Source: Bacteroidales bacterium (GTDB taxonomy: Bacteria; Bacteroidota; Bacteroidia; Bacteroidales; UBA932). From it: DNA of 64,000 nt. The translations under genes and the position numbers were made by a program. Below the pieces are notes generated by a model. That model searched no databases. It had not been told where the DNA came from and worked only from the letters and a program-made list of their open reading frames with translations. Location: NCBI GenBank assembly GCA_029010575.1, contig JAQXKS010000017.1:1-64000 (forward strand). Direction: 5' to 3'. Shown piece after piece: positions 51,506-62,023 of the stretch. Each line of letters starts with the position of its first letter. The stretch's first letter is position 1.

Positions 51506-52264
51506 ATGAAGGCTATGATTTTTGCCGCTGGATTGGGTACCAGACTCAAGCCTTTGACTGATACCCGTCCCAAGGCTTTGGTTGAGATTGAGGGAAAGCC
51601 ACTTCTGGAGTATGTAGCCGGCAAAATTATCGGCAGTGGCATAGTGGACGGTCTCGTGGTTAATGTACACTCCTTTTCAGAGATGCTTAGGGAGTGGATT
51701 GAATCGCGTGATTGGGCACTGCCAGTGCAGATAAGCGATGAGGCAGAGAGACTTCTCGATACAGGAGGAGCTGTACTGCGGGCTTTGCCGCTGCTCAAGG
51801 GGTGCGGAACGCTCCTTCTTCATAATGTAGATATCCTCTCCAATGCAGACTTGAGAGAGTTCGCCTCGTTAGCAGCTCAGAAAGGAAAGAGTGCCTCGCT
51901 GATGGTAAGTGACCGGAAATCCTCAAGATCGTTTCTTTTCGAGCCTGACACTTTTACGCTGGCCGGATGGAGAAACAATAATACCGGTGAAGAGATTATT
52001 GTCAGAGAGGACATAAAACGTGACAGATTGGTTAGCAGGGCTTTTACCGGCATACATATCATTTCTGAGGAGTTTTTTCCTTTGTTCTGCGAGTACAGAA
52101 ATTATGTAAACAACGAAGTGTTCGGAATCAGAGATTTTTACCTCTGGGCAGCCTATAGATGTCCTATATATGGGATAGATATGGAAGGTGTCGAGATACT
52201 GGATGTCGGTAAGCCGGAGGCTGTAAATTCTGCTTCTGCTTTTGTCAGAAAGTACAGTATATGA
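51506..52264 (+). CDS. Nucleotidyltransferase (NTP_transferase family)
   Basis: MIFAAGLGTRLKPLTDTRPKALVEIEGKPLLEY. Confidence 0.9.
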   Translation: MKAMIFAAGLGTRLKPLTDTRPKALVEIEGKPLLEYVAGKIIGSGIVDGLVVNVHSFSEMLREWIESRDWALPVQISDEAERLLDTGGAVLRALPLLKGCGTLLLHNVDILSNADLREFASLAAQKGKSASLMVSDRKSSRSFLFEPDTFTLAGWRNNNTGEEIIVREDIKRDRLVSRAFTGIHIISEEFFPLFCEYRNYVNNEVFGIRDFYLWAAYRCPIYGIDMEGVEILDVGKPEAVNSASAFVRKYSI

Positions 52265-52989
52265 TAGTCATAGAAGTTTTTTTACTATCGTTAGTGGCCT
52301 CTTTTATTCAGAGGACTACGGGTTTCGGGTTCGGTATTTTCATCATGACTCTACTCCCGTTCGTGATGCCCTCATACCCTGAAGCAACGACCCTCTCCGG
52401 TCTGCTGGCCATGACGACATCGCTCTATGTAACCTTTCTTTTCCGTAAATATATAACGTGGAAGAGACTGTTGCCCATACTGACGGTATTCATAATTGTC
52501 TCAACCACTTCTGTATTTATGTTGGGAAAGATTGAGAGTGTGACAATGCATATAGTTCTTGGAGCTACCCTTATTGTTTCAAGTATCTATTTCATCTTTT
52601 TCAGTAAAAGAATCAAGATACGGCCGAGCATCGGAGCTCAGGTCACACTTGGTACCATGAGTGGCCTGATGGGAGGTTTTTTCTCTATGCAAGGCCCTCC
52701 CGCTGTTATTTACTTCCTTGCCAGCGAAGAGGATAAGAACCACTATATGGGAATGGTCCAGTGTTATTTTCTCCTGGGAAATATGGCCCTTACTGTAACA
52801 AGAACTGTTAATGGATTCGTAACGGCAGATGTCTTGAGGTGTTACCTCTATGGTCTGGGTGGACTTCTCTTGGGCAACTGGATTGGAACAAAGGTATTTA
52901 ACCTAATACCTAACAAACTCTTCAGGACTATCGTCTATTCCTATATCGGAATCAGTGGTCTGATAGTGATTGTCACTACCTTGATATAA
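52261..52989 (+). CDS. TSUP (TauE/SafE) family permease
   Basis: SFIQRTTGFGFGIFIM; GLMGGFFSMQGPPAVIYFLA. Confidence 0.88.
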   Translation: MIVIEVFLLSLVASFIQRTTGFGFGIFIMTLLPFVMPSYPEATTLSGLLAMTTSLYVTFLFRKYITWKRLLPILTVFIIVSTTSVFMLGKIESVTMHIVLGATLIVSSIYFIFFSKRIKIRPSIGAQVTLGTMSGLMGGFFSMQGPPAVIYFLASEEDKNHYMGMVQCYFLLGNMALTVTRTVNGFVTADVLRCYLYGLGGLLLGNWIGTKVFNLIPNKLFRTIVYSYIGISGLIVIVTTLI

Positions 52990-53023
52990 AAGAATCAGTA
53001 ACGGTCCGGAGCCGCATAAAAAG

Positions 53024-53064
53024 AGAGGATGACTGACGGTCTTTCGACTTTCCAGTCATCCTCT
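53024..53064. terminator. Terminator hairpin between convergent genes
   Basis: AGAGGATGACTG...CAGTCATCCTCT; T-rich tail on minus. Confidence 0.75.
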
Positions 53065-53097
53065 TATCATATTATTCAGGAATGTTCCTGCTGAATA

Positions 53098-53649
53098 CTA
53101 TAGAGCATTGATTACTTCAACTGCAACCTTTCCTGCTTCGATAGCCTGTTCGTTCATAGGGATGAGTTTGTGGTGGCGGGGAGGAAGTGATTTCTTCAAA
53201 CCTGCAACTACATTGTCCATTGATACGATAGGTTTCTTTGCAAGATAAGCTCCAAGAACTATCATGTTGTAAGCTTTTGCGTTTCCGAGTTTGGCAGCTT
53301 CATCTACAGCAGCGATCTTACATACAGTGATGTCTGTACGCTTGGGATGACGTGTGATTCCGTTGGGGTCATAGATGAGGAGTCCACCGGGTTTAACACG
53401 ATCTTCGAATTTATCGAGAGACTGCTGGTTTAGAATGATGGCGGTGTCAAATTTGCTGAGGATAGGAGAACTGATCTTCTTGTCGCTCAGGATAACGCTT
53501 ACGTTACATGTACCACCACGCATTTCGGGACCGTATGAAGGCATCCAAGCTACTTCCTGATCCTGCATGATTCCTGAGTAAGCAAGAATCTTACCCATAG
53601 AGAGGACACCCTGTCCGCCGAATCCGGCAATGATTATTTCTTCTTTCAT
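53098..53649 (-). CDS. 2-oxoacid:ferredoxin oxidoreductase gamma subunit
   Basis: IIIAGFGGQGVLSMGKILAYSGI; PSYGPEMRGGTCNVSVILSDK. Confidence 0.93.
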   Translation of the reverse strand: MKEEIIIAGFGGQGVLSMGKILAYSGIMQDQEVAWMPSYGPEMRGGTCNVSVILSDKKISSPILSKFDTAIILNQQSLDKFEDRVKPGGLLIYDPNGITRHPKRTDITVCKIAAVDEAAKLGNAKAYNMIVLGAYLAKKPIVSMDNVVAGLKKSLPPRHHKLIPMNEQAIEAGKVAVEVINAL

Positions 53650-53673
53650 AATTAACGATTCAATTTTTAAATT

Positions 53674-54435
53674 CTACCTGTCTTTCATGTCTCCAAGGGG
53701 ATAGAAGGGGAACATGTTTTCTTCCATCCATTTGTTAGCCTGTACGGGAGGAATCTTCCATCCTGAGTTACATGTACCAACTATTTCTACGAAAGATGTA
53801 CCCTTGTGCATCTGTGAGTTTTCGAATGCCTTACGGATAGCCTTTTTGGCTTTGCGAACTGATGCAGGATTCTGAACAGACTGGCGGGTTACGTAGCAGG
53901 TACCTTCGAGCTGAGCGATGAGTTCTGTAATCTTGAGAGGATAACCGTTGAGTTCAGCTTTTCTACCATAAGGGGTTGTTGCTGTTACCTGTCCAAGGAG
54001 GGTGGTAGGAGCCATCTGGCCACCGGTCATACCGTAGATAGCGTTGTTGATGAATATTACTACGATGTTTTCACCTCTGTTGCAAGCATGCATGATTTCA
54101 GCTGTACCGATAGAAGCAAGGTCACCGTCCCCTTGATATGTAAATACATATTTTTCGGGCATGAGTCTCTTGATAGCTGTAGCAAGTGCAGGAGCACGTC
54201 CGTGTGCAGCCTGTTGCCAGTCGATGTCAAGATAGTTGTATGCGAATACTGAACAACCTACAGGAGAAACACCAATAGTCTTTTCCTGAATGTTCATTTC
54301 TTCAATTACTTCAGCTATGATCTTGTGAACAACACCGTGTGAACAACCAGGACAATAGTGGAGTATGTTATCCTTAAGAATAGGAGTTTTCTTATATACT
54401 AAATTTTCGGGTTTGATAATTTCGTTGATATCCAT
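53674..54435 (-). CDS. 2-oxoacid:ferredoxin oxidoreductase beta subunit (TPP-binding)
   Basis: HYCPGCSHGVVHKI; YQGDGDLASIGTAEIMHACNRGENIVVIFINNAIYGMTGGQ. Confidence 0.95.
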   Translation of the reverse strand: MDINEIIKPENLVYKKTPILKDNILHYCPGCSHGVVHKIIAEVIEEMNIQEKTIGVSPVGCSVFAYNYLDIDWQQAAHGRAPALATAIKRLMPEKYVFTYQGDGDLASIGTAEIMHACNRGENIVVIFINNAIYGMTGGQMAPTTLLGQVTATTPYGRKAELNGYPLKITELIAQLEGTCYVTRQSVQNPASVRKAKKAIRKAFENSQMHKGTSFVEIVGTCNSGWKIPPVQANKWMEENMFPFYPLGDMKDR

Positions 54436-54444
54436 AGTGCCTGA

Positions 54445-55542
54445 TTATTTAATAGTTTTCAAAAAGGCTTCGAGAATTTCTTCGGGATCAGGAATCATAC
54501 CGCCCTGACGTCCGTAGAAGTTGACAGGAATACGTCCGTTAACAATAAGTCTGATGTCTTCTACCATCTGTCCGGCATTCAACTCGAGGGAGATAATGCT
54601 CTTGAGCTGGGGAACCAGTGCGTCGATCTCTTTCTTAGGGAAAGGGAAGAGGGTGATAGGACGGAAAAGACCGAGTTTGATACCTTGTTCGCGTGCAAGG
54701 TCAACTACTGCTTCACCGATACGTGACATACAACCGAATGCAACTATAAGATGTTCTGCATCTTCAGTTCTGTATGTTGCATATCTTACCTCATTTTCCT
54801 GAATTGTATCGTATTTCTTCTGAAGGTGGATATTGAAGTTTTCCTGAGTTACAGGGTCAAGTGAGAGTGATGTGATGGTATTGCCATGTCTTCCTTCGCA
54901 TCCGATGGTTGCCCATGAATCGCAAAGAGCTCTGATTTCGGCTTCTGTTCTGCGGGGCTTGGGTTCTCTGAGTTCTACCTTTTCCATCATCTGACCGATA
55001 ACACCGTCTCCGAGAATCATTGCAGGGTTACGATATTTGAAAGCGAGTTCAAATGCCAGATCTACGAAGTCATACATATCCTGAGCAGATGCAGGAGCAA
55101 GTACAATACATTTGTAGTCACCATGTCCACCGCCTTTGATAGTCTGGAAATAGTCACCCTGGCTAGGCTGGATAGTACCGAGACCCGGACCACCACGCAT
55201 TACGTTTACAACAACGCAGGGAAGCTCAGCACCTGCAATGTAGCTGATACCTTCACACATAAGGCTGATACCAGGTGAAGAAGATGATGTCATTACCTTC
55301 TTACCGCAGCATGCACCGCCGTAAACCATATTGATGGATGAAGTCTCACTTTCTGCCTGGAGGACTACCATACCGGTGGTTTCCCAAGGCTGGACTTTCA
55401 TAAGTGTTTCCATCACTTCCGATTGAGGAGTGATAGGGTAGCCGAAGTATCCGTCGCAACCGCAGTCAATAGCTCCGTATGCGATAGCTTCGTTACCTTT
55501 CATTAGGATTTTTTCTGCCATAGTGAAATCTGTGTTATACAA
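54445..55542 (-). CDS. 2-oxoacid:ferredoxin oxidoreductase alpha subunit (VorB-like)
   Basis: GNEAIAYGAIDCGCDGYFGYPITPQSEVMETL; SSSPGISLMCEGISY; NVMRGGPGLGTIQPSQGDY. Confidence 0.95.
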   Translation of the reverse strand: MYNTDFTMAEKILMKGNEAIAYGAIDCGCDGYFGYPITPQSEVMETLMKVQPWETTGMVVLQAESETSSINMVYGGACCGKKVMTSSSSPGISLMCEGISYIAGAELPCVVVNVMRGGPGLGTIQPSQGDYFQTIKGGGHGDYKCIVLAPASAQDMYDFVDLAFELAFKYRNPAMILGDGVIGQMMEKVELREPKPRRTEAEIRALCDSWATIGCEGRHGNTITSLSLDPVTQENFNIHLQKKYDTIQENEVRYATYRTEDAEHLIVAFGCMSRIGEAVVDLAREQGIKLGLFRPITLFPFPKKEIDALVPQLKSIISLELNAGQMVEDIRLIVNGRIPVNFYGRQGGMIPDPEEILEAFLKTIK

Positions 55543-55545
55543 TTA

Positions 55546-55767
55546 TTAAATCTTTACTCTGTAAACTGTAATTACCGCGTCGGGACATACAGTTGCGCAG
55601 TTGGTACATCCTGTACAGTTGTCAGGATTTGCCATGTGCACGAAGTTGTAACCTCTGCTGTTGACTTCGTGTGCCAAAGCAATGGTATTGGTAGGGCAGT
55701 TTGCTACGCAAACACCGCAACCTTTACACCTTTCAGTGTCTACTACAATAGCTCCTTTAAGTGCCAT
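55546..55767 (-). CDS. 2x[4Fe-4S] ferredoxin subunit
   Basis: CKGCGVCVANCP and CTGCTNCATVCPD. Confidence 0.93.
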   Translation of the reverse strand: MALKGAIVVDTERCKGCGVCVANCPTNTIALAHEVNSRGYNFVHMANPDNCTGCTNCATVCPDAVITVYRVKI

Positions 55768-55784
55768 AATAATTTGTGTTTATA

Positions 55785-55946
55785 TTAGTTGTTAAAAAAT
55801 TTAAATCCTGCCTTGATGCTTTCCCATATATAGTTCCATCTAAGTATGATACCTACTATAAGAACCACCCCCAGCCACAAGAAGCCCTGCGTCGTGGGGG
55901 ATTGTTCCCTATACCAACCTAAAATTTTGGAAAACAACTTTTTCAA
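55785..55946 (-). CDS. Small single-TM hypothetical protein (53 aa, TTG start), absent from the ORF track
   Basis: Own translation: (M)KKLFSKILGWYREQSPTTQGFLWLGVVLIVGIILRWNYIWESIKAGFKFFNN*; fills the gap between co-directional genes. Confidence 0.6.
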   Translation of the reverse strand: MKKLFSKILGWYREQSPTTQGFLWLGVVLIVGIILRWNYIWESIKAGFKFFNN

Positions 55947-55955
55947 AGCGTTTCT

Positions 55956-58007
55956 CTATTTTTCTATTCTGATTCTGACATCGACAGCAGTAAGTGTTCT
56001 TGAGTTGCCGAGCAGAGGGTTGATGTCCATTTCGAAAATTTCGGGAGCTGCCTCGCAGAGTGCCGATACCCTTCTGATAACTTCGTTGAATAGAGGTATG
56101 TTCACACCCTCTTTTCCTCGAGTACCCTTGAGAAGTTTGACAGAACGCAGATTTTCGATCATTTCTGCAGCTTCAGTCTTGGAGACGGGTGAAAGTGCAC
56201 AGTTGATATCCTTGAGTGCTTCAACATAGATACCGCCAAGTCCACACATGATCAGGTGCCCGAATTTGTCTTCCCTCTTTGCACCGATGAAGATTTCAGT
56301 ACCACTGAGCATAGGCTGGAGAAGAACTCCGGTAGCATCCTTGATTCCCATCATTCTTGTAAATTCGGAAGCCAGTGTCACATCATCCTTGATGTTGAGG
56401 GTAACACCACCGACATCGGATTTGTGAACAGGACCGACAACCTTCATTACTATAGGATATCCGATCTCTTTGGAAGCCTTGAGTACTTCCTGAGATGTTG
56501 AAGCAACGAATTCTTTTGTTCTGTTGATTCCTGCTGCATCGAGAAGCTGCTGTGTCTTTTCGGGTGAGAGGTATCCGTTTTCGCTGTTGTCCACAATCTC
56601 CCTGATAAGAGCCTTGTCGACAGGAGGAAGTTCGTTTTCTGTGATAGGTGCAGGACGATTCATTATTTTGGCTACCGCTGAACCGAGTGCGACTTCGTCT
56701 GGGAAGCTGATGAGTCCCTTTTCATGGTATGCAGCGATTTCATTCCTTACATTATATACTGAAGGGAATACGGGATACATAGGCTTGTTAGCCTTCTTGA
56801 TTTTTTCGGCTATAAGGTCATATACATCGTAAACTTCAGTGAGTCCGGGACTTCCGAAGATGATGGTCATTGCATCTACATCGAAGTCATTTTCGCAGGC
56901 GTCAAGGATGTGTCCCAGCTGTTCAGCTGTACCTGTTGCAAGGAAGTCAATAGGGTTGGCAACAGATGAACCGGGATAGAGCTTGGTCAGAAGTTCTTGG
57001 GCCTTGGGGCCTTCAATGTGGGGAATTTCTATTCCGTTGGATGAGAGGACATCTGTCTGCATTACTGCAGGACCTCCTGCATGGGTGATGATGGCCACTC
57101 TCTTGCCTGAAGGGGTGGGGAACATCATTGCTGCTGCAACATTCACTAGTTCGATACGGCTGTAGCATCTGATAATGCCAATTTTTCTGAAAAGTGCGTT
57201 GACTGCCTTGTCTGGTGATGCCATTGCTCCTGTATGTGAAGATGCTGCGCGGCTACCTGCTTCGCTGTATCCCGATTTGATTGCAGCAATCTTTACACCC
57301 TTTCTTATAAGAGATGAAGCGTGTTTAGCAAGTTTGTCGGGGTGGTTTAGGCTTTCAATGTAGAGCATGAGAACCTTGGAACTTTCCCCTTCGACATAGT
57401 TCTCATCGAGGTATTCGAGTACGTCTTCTACACCGGTCTGTGCGGAGTTTCCTACAGAGAATACCTGACTGAATGTAAGACCGAGCTGCATTGCTGCTTC
57501 AAGGATGAAGACAATGGTCGCTCCGGAGCCTGATACGAGTGTGGCTCCTTTATTTGAAAGTCTGGGAATCGGTTGGGTGAAGACTCCTGCATACTGAGGT
57601 GTCATGACTCCGATACAGTTAGGGCCGATAAGTCCTGTTCCCGTCGAATTGCAGATCTCCACGATTTTCTTTTCTATGATTCCACCCTCCTTGCTGTCTT
57701 CGCCGAATCCTGCCGAAAGGATGATGATTCCTTTGCAGGCTTTCTGGTTGCATAGTGTTTCCACTGCTGCAAGACATAGCTTTGCTGGGATGGCGAGAAT
57801 TGCACAGTCCACAGATGGAAGATCGGAAATCTCTCTGTATGACTTGATTCCCTGAACTGTGTCGCATTTGGGGTTTACAACATATAGTTCTCCCTGAAAG
57901 TTGGTTGAGATAAGGTTCCTGAGTGTAGCTCCTCCAGGTTTGTGGACATCGTCCGAACCTCCTACTACGACAATGCTTTTAGGTGAAATTAGTGCTTTTG
58001 TTATCAT
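55956..58007 (-). CDS. Acyl-CoA synthetase (ADP-forming), acetate-CoA ligase type
   Basis: SIVVVGGSDDVHKPGGATLRNL; GLIGPNCIGVM; SHTGAMASPDKAV; ATP-grasp region YPIVMKVVGPVHKSDVGGV. Confidence 0.93.
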   Translation of the reverse strand: MITKALISPKSIVVVGGSDDVHKPGGATLRNLISTNFQGELYVVNPKCDTVQGIKSYREISDLPSVDCAILAIPAKLCLAAVETLCNQKACKGIIILSAGFGEDSKEGGIIEKKIVEICNSTGTGLIGPNCIGVMTPQYAGVFTQPIPRLSNKGATLVSGSGATIVFILEAAMQLGLTFSQVFSVGNSAQTGVEDVLEYLDENYVEGESSKVLMLYIESLNHPDKLAKHASSLIRKGVKIAAIKSGYSEAGSRAASSHTGAMASPDKAVNALFRKIGIIRCYSRIELVNVAAAMMFPTPSGKRVAIITHAGGPAVMQTDVLSSNGIEIPHIEGPKAQELLTKLYPGSSVANPIDFLATGTAEQLGHILDACENDFDVDAMTIIFGSPGLTEVYDVYDLIAEKIKKANKPMYPVFPSVYNVRNEIAAYHEKGLISFPDEVALGSAVAKIMNRPAPITENELPPVDKALIREIVDNSENGYLSPEKTQQLLDAAGINRTKEFVASTSQEVLKASKEIGYPIVMKVVGPVHKSDVGGVTLNIKDDVTLASEFTRMMGIKDATGVLLQPMLSGTEIFIGAKREDKFGHLIMCGLGGIYVEALKDINCALSPVSKTEAAEMIENLRSVKLLKGTRGKEGVNIPLFNEVIRRVSALCEAAPEIFEMDINPLLGNSRTLTAVDVRIRIEK

Positions 58008-58112
58008 TATATCTATTCTGAATCAATTCTACTTGCAAATATAATCAAATTAAACTGATTTTTTCTTTTTTTCTGCTAATGTTTGACATGGGGACGTTTT
58101 AATCGTACGAAA

Positions 58113-58143
58113 TTGCAACAAATGGGAATTTTTTATAAATTTG
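58113..58143 (+). promoter_or_regulatory. Bacteroidetes-type promoter TTG-N20-TAAATTTG
   Basis: TTG 58113-58115 and TAAATTTG 58136-58143, about 30 bp upstream of the amidohydrolase start. Confidence 0.6.
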
Positions 58144-58171
58144 CTATCTTATTATCTAAAAAAAAGAAGGT

Positions 58172-59476
58172 ATGTCGATTTTTATTAAAAATGCTCTTCT
58201 TGACAATGGAAGAATGTGTAATATTTTGATAGAAGGGGATAGAATTTCGTCAGTTACAGCTATTGACGGTGAAGAATCTTCACTTGTTAATGCAGATGGA
58301 ACATCTCTTGATGGGGTGACTCTTATCGATGCGAAGGGTATGAGGGCGATTCCCCCATTTGTCAATATGCATACACATGCAGGTATGACTTTGTTTAGGG
58401 GACTTAGTGAAGATATGCCTCTGGAGAGGTGGCTTGCTGATATATGGGAAGGGGAGAGGTATCTGGATAGGGAGTCCATCTATTGGGGAACCAAACTCGC
58501 TCTGCTGGAGATGATAAAGAGCGGAACTGCTACTTTTGCCGATATGTATTGGGAACCCGATGTTGCAGCAAAGGCAGTTGTGGAGTCTGGAATAAGGGGC
58601 GCTATCTCATATTGTTTCCTTGATGGAGGTGACAAGGAGAAGGCTGCTCGCCAAAGGGATGAGTGTGTGCAGATGTATGAAAGTCTGAAGGGGTGTTCAC
58701 CGCTTGTATCATTTGTCGTATCGATCCATGCCCATTATACGGTGTGCGATGAAAATATGCTCTGGGCAGCTGATTTTGCAAGAAAGAACAATCTGAAACT
58801 TCATACTCACCTTAGCGAGACCAGAAAAGAGAACACCGACCACCTCGAGAAGTACGGTATATCCCCGACCCGCAGGCTTTTTGAAATGGGAATTCTTGGA
58901 AACAATCTCATCGCGGCTCATTCTCTATGGCTGGATGATAATGATATAGAACTTTACGGAAGATGTGGGGTGACAGCAGTACACAATATAAACTCTAACC
59001 TCAAGCTCTCATCCGGCTACAGGTTCAGGTATAATGAACTTAGGGATGCAGGAGCCAATGTGACTATCGGTACTGATGGCTGCGGATCCTCCAATAGTCT
59101 GGATATGCTCGAGGCGATGAAGTTTGCGGCCCTGACGCAGAAGGCTTGGAGAGAGGACCCTTCGGCGATGCCTGTGGACCAGATTTATCAGATTGCTACA
59201 GTAAACGGCTCTAAGGCTCTTGGCATAGACAATGGCAGGATTGCTCCCGGAGCCAAGGGGGATGTGCTCTTGATTGATACCCGCTCTACGCGCTTTATTC
59301 CTGATTACGATTTTATGGCTAATCTAATCTACTCGGCAAACAGTTCTTGTGTGGATACGATGATATGCAATGGGCATGTCGTAATGCAGGGAGGCAAGGT
59401 AGAGGGTGAAGAACAGATTCTTGCCAAGGCATCGGAACATATAGAAAAATTTGTGAATAAAATCAAAAAAAGATAA
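58172..59476 (+). CDS. mtaD: Amidohydrolase, MTA/SAH deaminase-like
   Basis: [55 protein letters not shown]. Confidence 0.85.
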   Translation: MSIFIKNALLDNGRMCNILIEGDRISSVTAIDGEESSLVNADGTSLDGVTLIDAKGMRAIPPFVNMHTHAGMTLFRGLSEDMPLERWLADIWEGERYLDRESIYWGTKLALLEMIKSGTATFADMYWEPDVAAKAVVESGIRGAISYCFLDGGDKEKAARQRDECVQMYESLKGCSPLVSFVVSIHAHYTVCDENMLWAADFARKNNLKLHTHLSETRKENTDHLEKYGISPTRRLFEMGILGNNLIAAHSLWLDDNDIELYGRCGVTAVHNINSNLKLSSGYRFRYNELRDAGANVTIGTDGCGSSNSLDMLEAMKFAALTQKAWREDPSAMPVDQIYQIATVNGSKALGIDNGRIAPGAKGDVLLIDTRSTRFIPDYDFMANLIYSANSSCVDTMICNGHVVMQGGKVEGEEQILAKASEHIEKFVNKIKKR

Positions 59477-59480
59477 TGAT

Positions 59481-60308
59481 ATGGATACTAGAATGGAAGT
59501 GATTAATGAGGCGGCTGCCTACCTGTCCCAAAGACTCCAGGGGAAGATACCCTACTCGGGTATTGTCCTTGGCAGCGGCTTGGGTAAGCTTGCTGACAAA
59601 ATTGAAAACAGTATTGTAGTCAAGTATTCCGATATCCCCGGTTTTGTCAGGTCGACAGCTACTGGACACAAGGGGAATTTTATAGCAGGTTACCTTGGCG
59701 GAAAGTTTGTCCTTGCCATGCAGGGCCGTTTCCATTTTTATGAGGGCTATCCTATGGAAAAGGTGGTACTGCCCATAAGGGTGATGGTCAAGCTCGGTAT
59801 CAAGGTGCTTTTCGTTTCGAATGCTGCCGGCGGAGTCAATTTTGACTTCAAAGTAGGTGACCTGATGATTATCAGAGACCATATAAATCTGCTGCCTAAT
59901 CCTCTGATTGGCCCGAATCTGGATGAGTTCGGCCCTCGTTTTCCTGATATGACTCGCCCTTATGATCCGGGGCTTATCAAAAAGGCAAAGGAGATTGCTG
60001 CTTATGTAGGTATGGAACTTAAGGAGGGGGTCTACCTTGCAAGTACAGGCCCGACATATGAAACTCCTGCCGAGTACAAGTTTTACCGCAGTGCCGGTGC
60101 CGATGCTGTCGGCATGTCTACAATTCCGGAGGTTATAGTGGCGAGACACAGTAGTATTCCTGTTTTTGGCATTTCTGTAATTACCAATGAGGCTCACGAC
60201 GATTATGCAGAAGATTATGTGAATGATGGTGAGGATGTGGTAAAGGCAGCTGATGCTGCAGCGGACAGAATGACCATGCTCTTTACTAAACTTATTGAAA
60301 CTTTATAA
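59481..60308 (+). CDS. Purine nucleoside phosphorylase (PNP/MTAP family)
   Basis: [77 protein letters not shown]. Confidence 0.95.
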   Translation: MDTRMEVINEAAAYLSQRLQGKIPYSGIVLGSGLGKLADKIENSIVVKYSDIPGFVRSTATGHKGNFIAGYLGGKFVLAMQGRFHFYEGYPMEKVVLPIRVMVKLGIKVLFVSNAAGGVNFDFKVGDLMIIRDHINLLPNPLIGPNLDEFGPRFPDMTRPYDPGLIKKAKEIAAYVGMELKEGVYLASTGPTYETPAEYKFYRSAGADAVGMSTIPEVIVARHSSIPVFGISVITNEAHDDYAEDYVNDGEDVVKAADAAADRMTMLFTKLIETL

Positions 60309-61383
60309 ATTAGCGAAATCGGATATTTTGGAAAATCCATTCAAATATGATTCTGTCGAGGCTGTGAGGGAAGAACGTGCAGTCAGGATTGTTGACCAGC
60401 GTCTTTTCCCCTCTCACGAGGAGTTTCTTTTGCTGTACAATGAAGAAGATGTATATGATGCTATCAAGAAACTAAAGGTCAGGGGAGCACCTGCAATTGG
60501 TGTATGTGCTGCCTATGGCATTTGGGCAAGTGTCGCCAATCTCTCTTCCGGCTCCGGTATGGCTTCGATGTTTGATAGGATTGCAGGACGTATCGCATCG
60601 TCTCGGCCAACTGCTGTTAATCTGGGGTGGGCTGTCGAAAGGATGAGTTGTAGATTCCATACAGCTCTGCACCTTTATGGTGAAGATAGGGAGAGGATAT
60701 GCGATGCTCTTTTTGAAGAGGCTGATGCAATCAAGGGGGAGGATATCGCCATGTGTGAAGCAATCGGAAAGAACGGTCTTTCTCTATTCACCAGAAAGGG
60801 AATGGGGGTGCTTACACACTGTAACGCAGGACATTTTGCCGTTTCGCGCTATGGAACAGCTCTTGCTCCCGTGTATATGGCTCAGTCTGCAGGTCTTGAG
60901 CCGCGTCTCTTTTCCGATGAGACCAGACCTCTGCATCAGGGAAGCCGCATAACTATGAAAGAGCTCATGATGGCAGGTGTCGATGCGACCCTGCTCTGTG
61001 ATTCGATGGTGGCTTCATTGATGACTAAGGGGGAAATAGATATGGTTTTTGTCGGATGTGACAGGATTGCCGCCAACGGTGATACAGCCAACAAAATCGG
61101 GACTAATGGTGTTGCGATCATTGCGCACCATTTCGGGATACCGGTATATGTTCTGGGGTCTTCATCTACCATCGATCGCAATACTCTCACCGGTAATGAT
61201 ATTGTCATTGAACAGAGGGATCCTTCAGAGGTGACAGAACTACATTTCGGTGAAAGGATGGCTCCTTTGGGTGCCAAGGTCTATAATCCCGCTTTTGATG
61301 TTACTCCGGCAGAACTTATTAGCGGAATCATCACAGAGAAGGGTATTTTCCGCTATCCATATAATTTTTTGGAAAATGATTAA
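60295..61383 (+). CDS. mtnA: S-methyl-5-thioribose-1-phosphate isomerase
   Basis: [90 protein letters not shown]. Confidence 0.95.
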   Translation: MKLYKLAKSDILENPFKYDSVEAVREERAVRIVDQRLFPSHEEFLLLYNEEDVYDAIKKLKVRGAPAIGVCAAYGIWASVANLSSGSGMASMFDRIAGRIASSRPTAVNLGWAVERMSCRFHTALHLYGEDRERICDALFEEADAIKGEDIAMCEAIGKNGLSLFTRKGMGVLTHCNAGHFAVSRYGTALAPVYMAQSAGLEPRLFSDETRPLHQGSRITMKELMMAGVDATLLCDSMVASLMTKGEIDMVFVGCDRIAANGDTANKIGTNGVAIIAHHFGIPVYVLGSSSTIDRNTLTGNDIVIEQRDPSEVTELHFGERMAPLGAKVYNPAFDVTPAELISGIITEKGIFRYPYNFLEND

Positions 61384-62023
61384 GAATCTTATTTTTGATC
61401 TTGGGGGCGTGATTATTCCCCTCAATAGGATAGCTTGTATCAGGGCTTTTGACAAGGTGGTGGGATACAAGCATTTTGGAGAAATTTTGAGTGCGTATAG
61501 ACAGGAGGGCTTTTTTGACCGCTTCGAAAGAGGTCTTATCTCTTCTATGGAGTTCAGAGAGGCAATAAAAAAGGGTATTTCGTATAATGAGGATGGCTCG
61601 CCTCGATATGTTTCTGACGATAGAATTGATTATTCGCTCAATTGCTTCCTTTCCGATATTCCGGCAAGACGAATCTATACTTTGCTTCATTTTAAGAAAG
61701 ATTACAGGCTTTTCCTATTGAGCAATACCAATCCTATTGGCATGGCGCGTGCAAGGGAACTTTTCAGGGATCATGGTTGCGAGTGCTCCTCTATTTTCGA
61801 GAAAGAGTATCTCTCTTACGAGCTCAAGTGTGCAAAACCTGACGATTTGATTTTTGAAAAAATGCTGGAGGACTCAAGAATAAAGCCGGAAGAAACCCTC
61901 TATATTGATGATTACCCTGCGAATGTAAAGGCTGGGGAGAAGTTCGGTCTGCGCTCAATTCTGTTTAATCCCAAAGAGGATGATCTTTATGAAAAGATTC
62001 ATAACGCTCTCGAGCGGAAGTAA
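61376..62023 (+). CDS. HAD family hydrolase (ORF track start 61250)
   Basis: [48 protein letters not shown]. Confidence 0.92.
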   Translation: MIKNLIFDLGGVIIPLNRIACIRAFDKVVGYKHFGEILSAYRQEGFFDRFERGLISSMEFREAIKKGISYNEDGSPRYVSDDRIDYSLNCFLSDIPARRIYTLLHFKKDYRLFLLSNTNPIGMARARELFRDHGCECSSIFEKEYLSYELKCAKPDDLIFEKMLEDSRIKPEETLYIDDYPANVKAGEKFGLRSILFNPKEDDLYEKIHNALERK

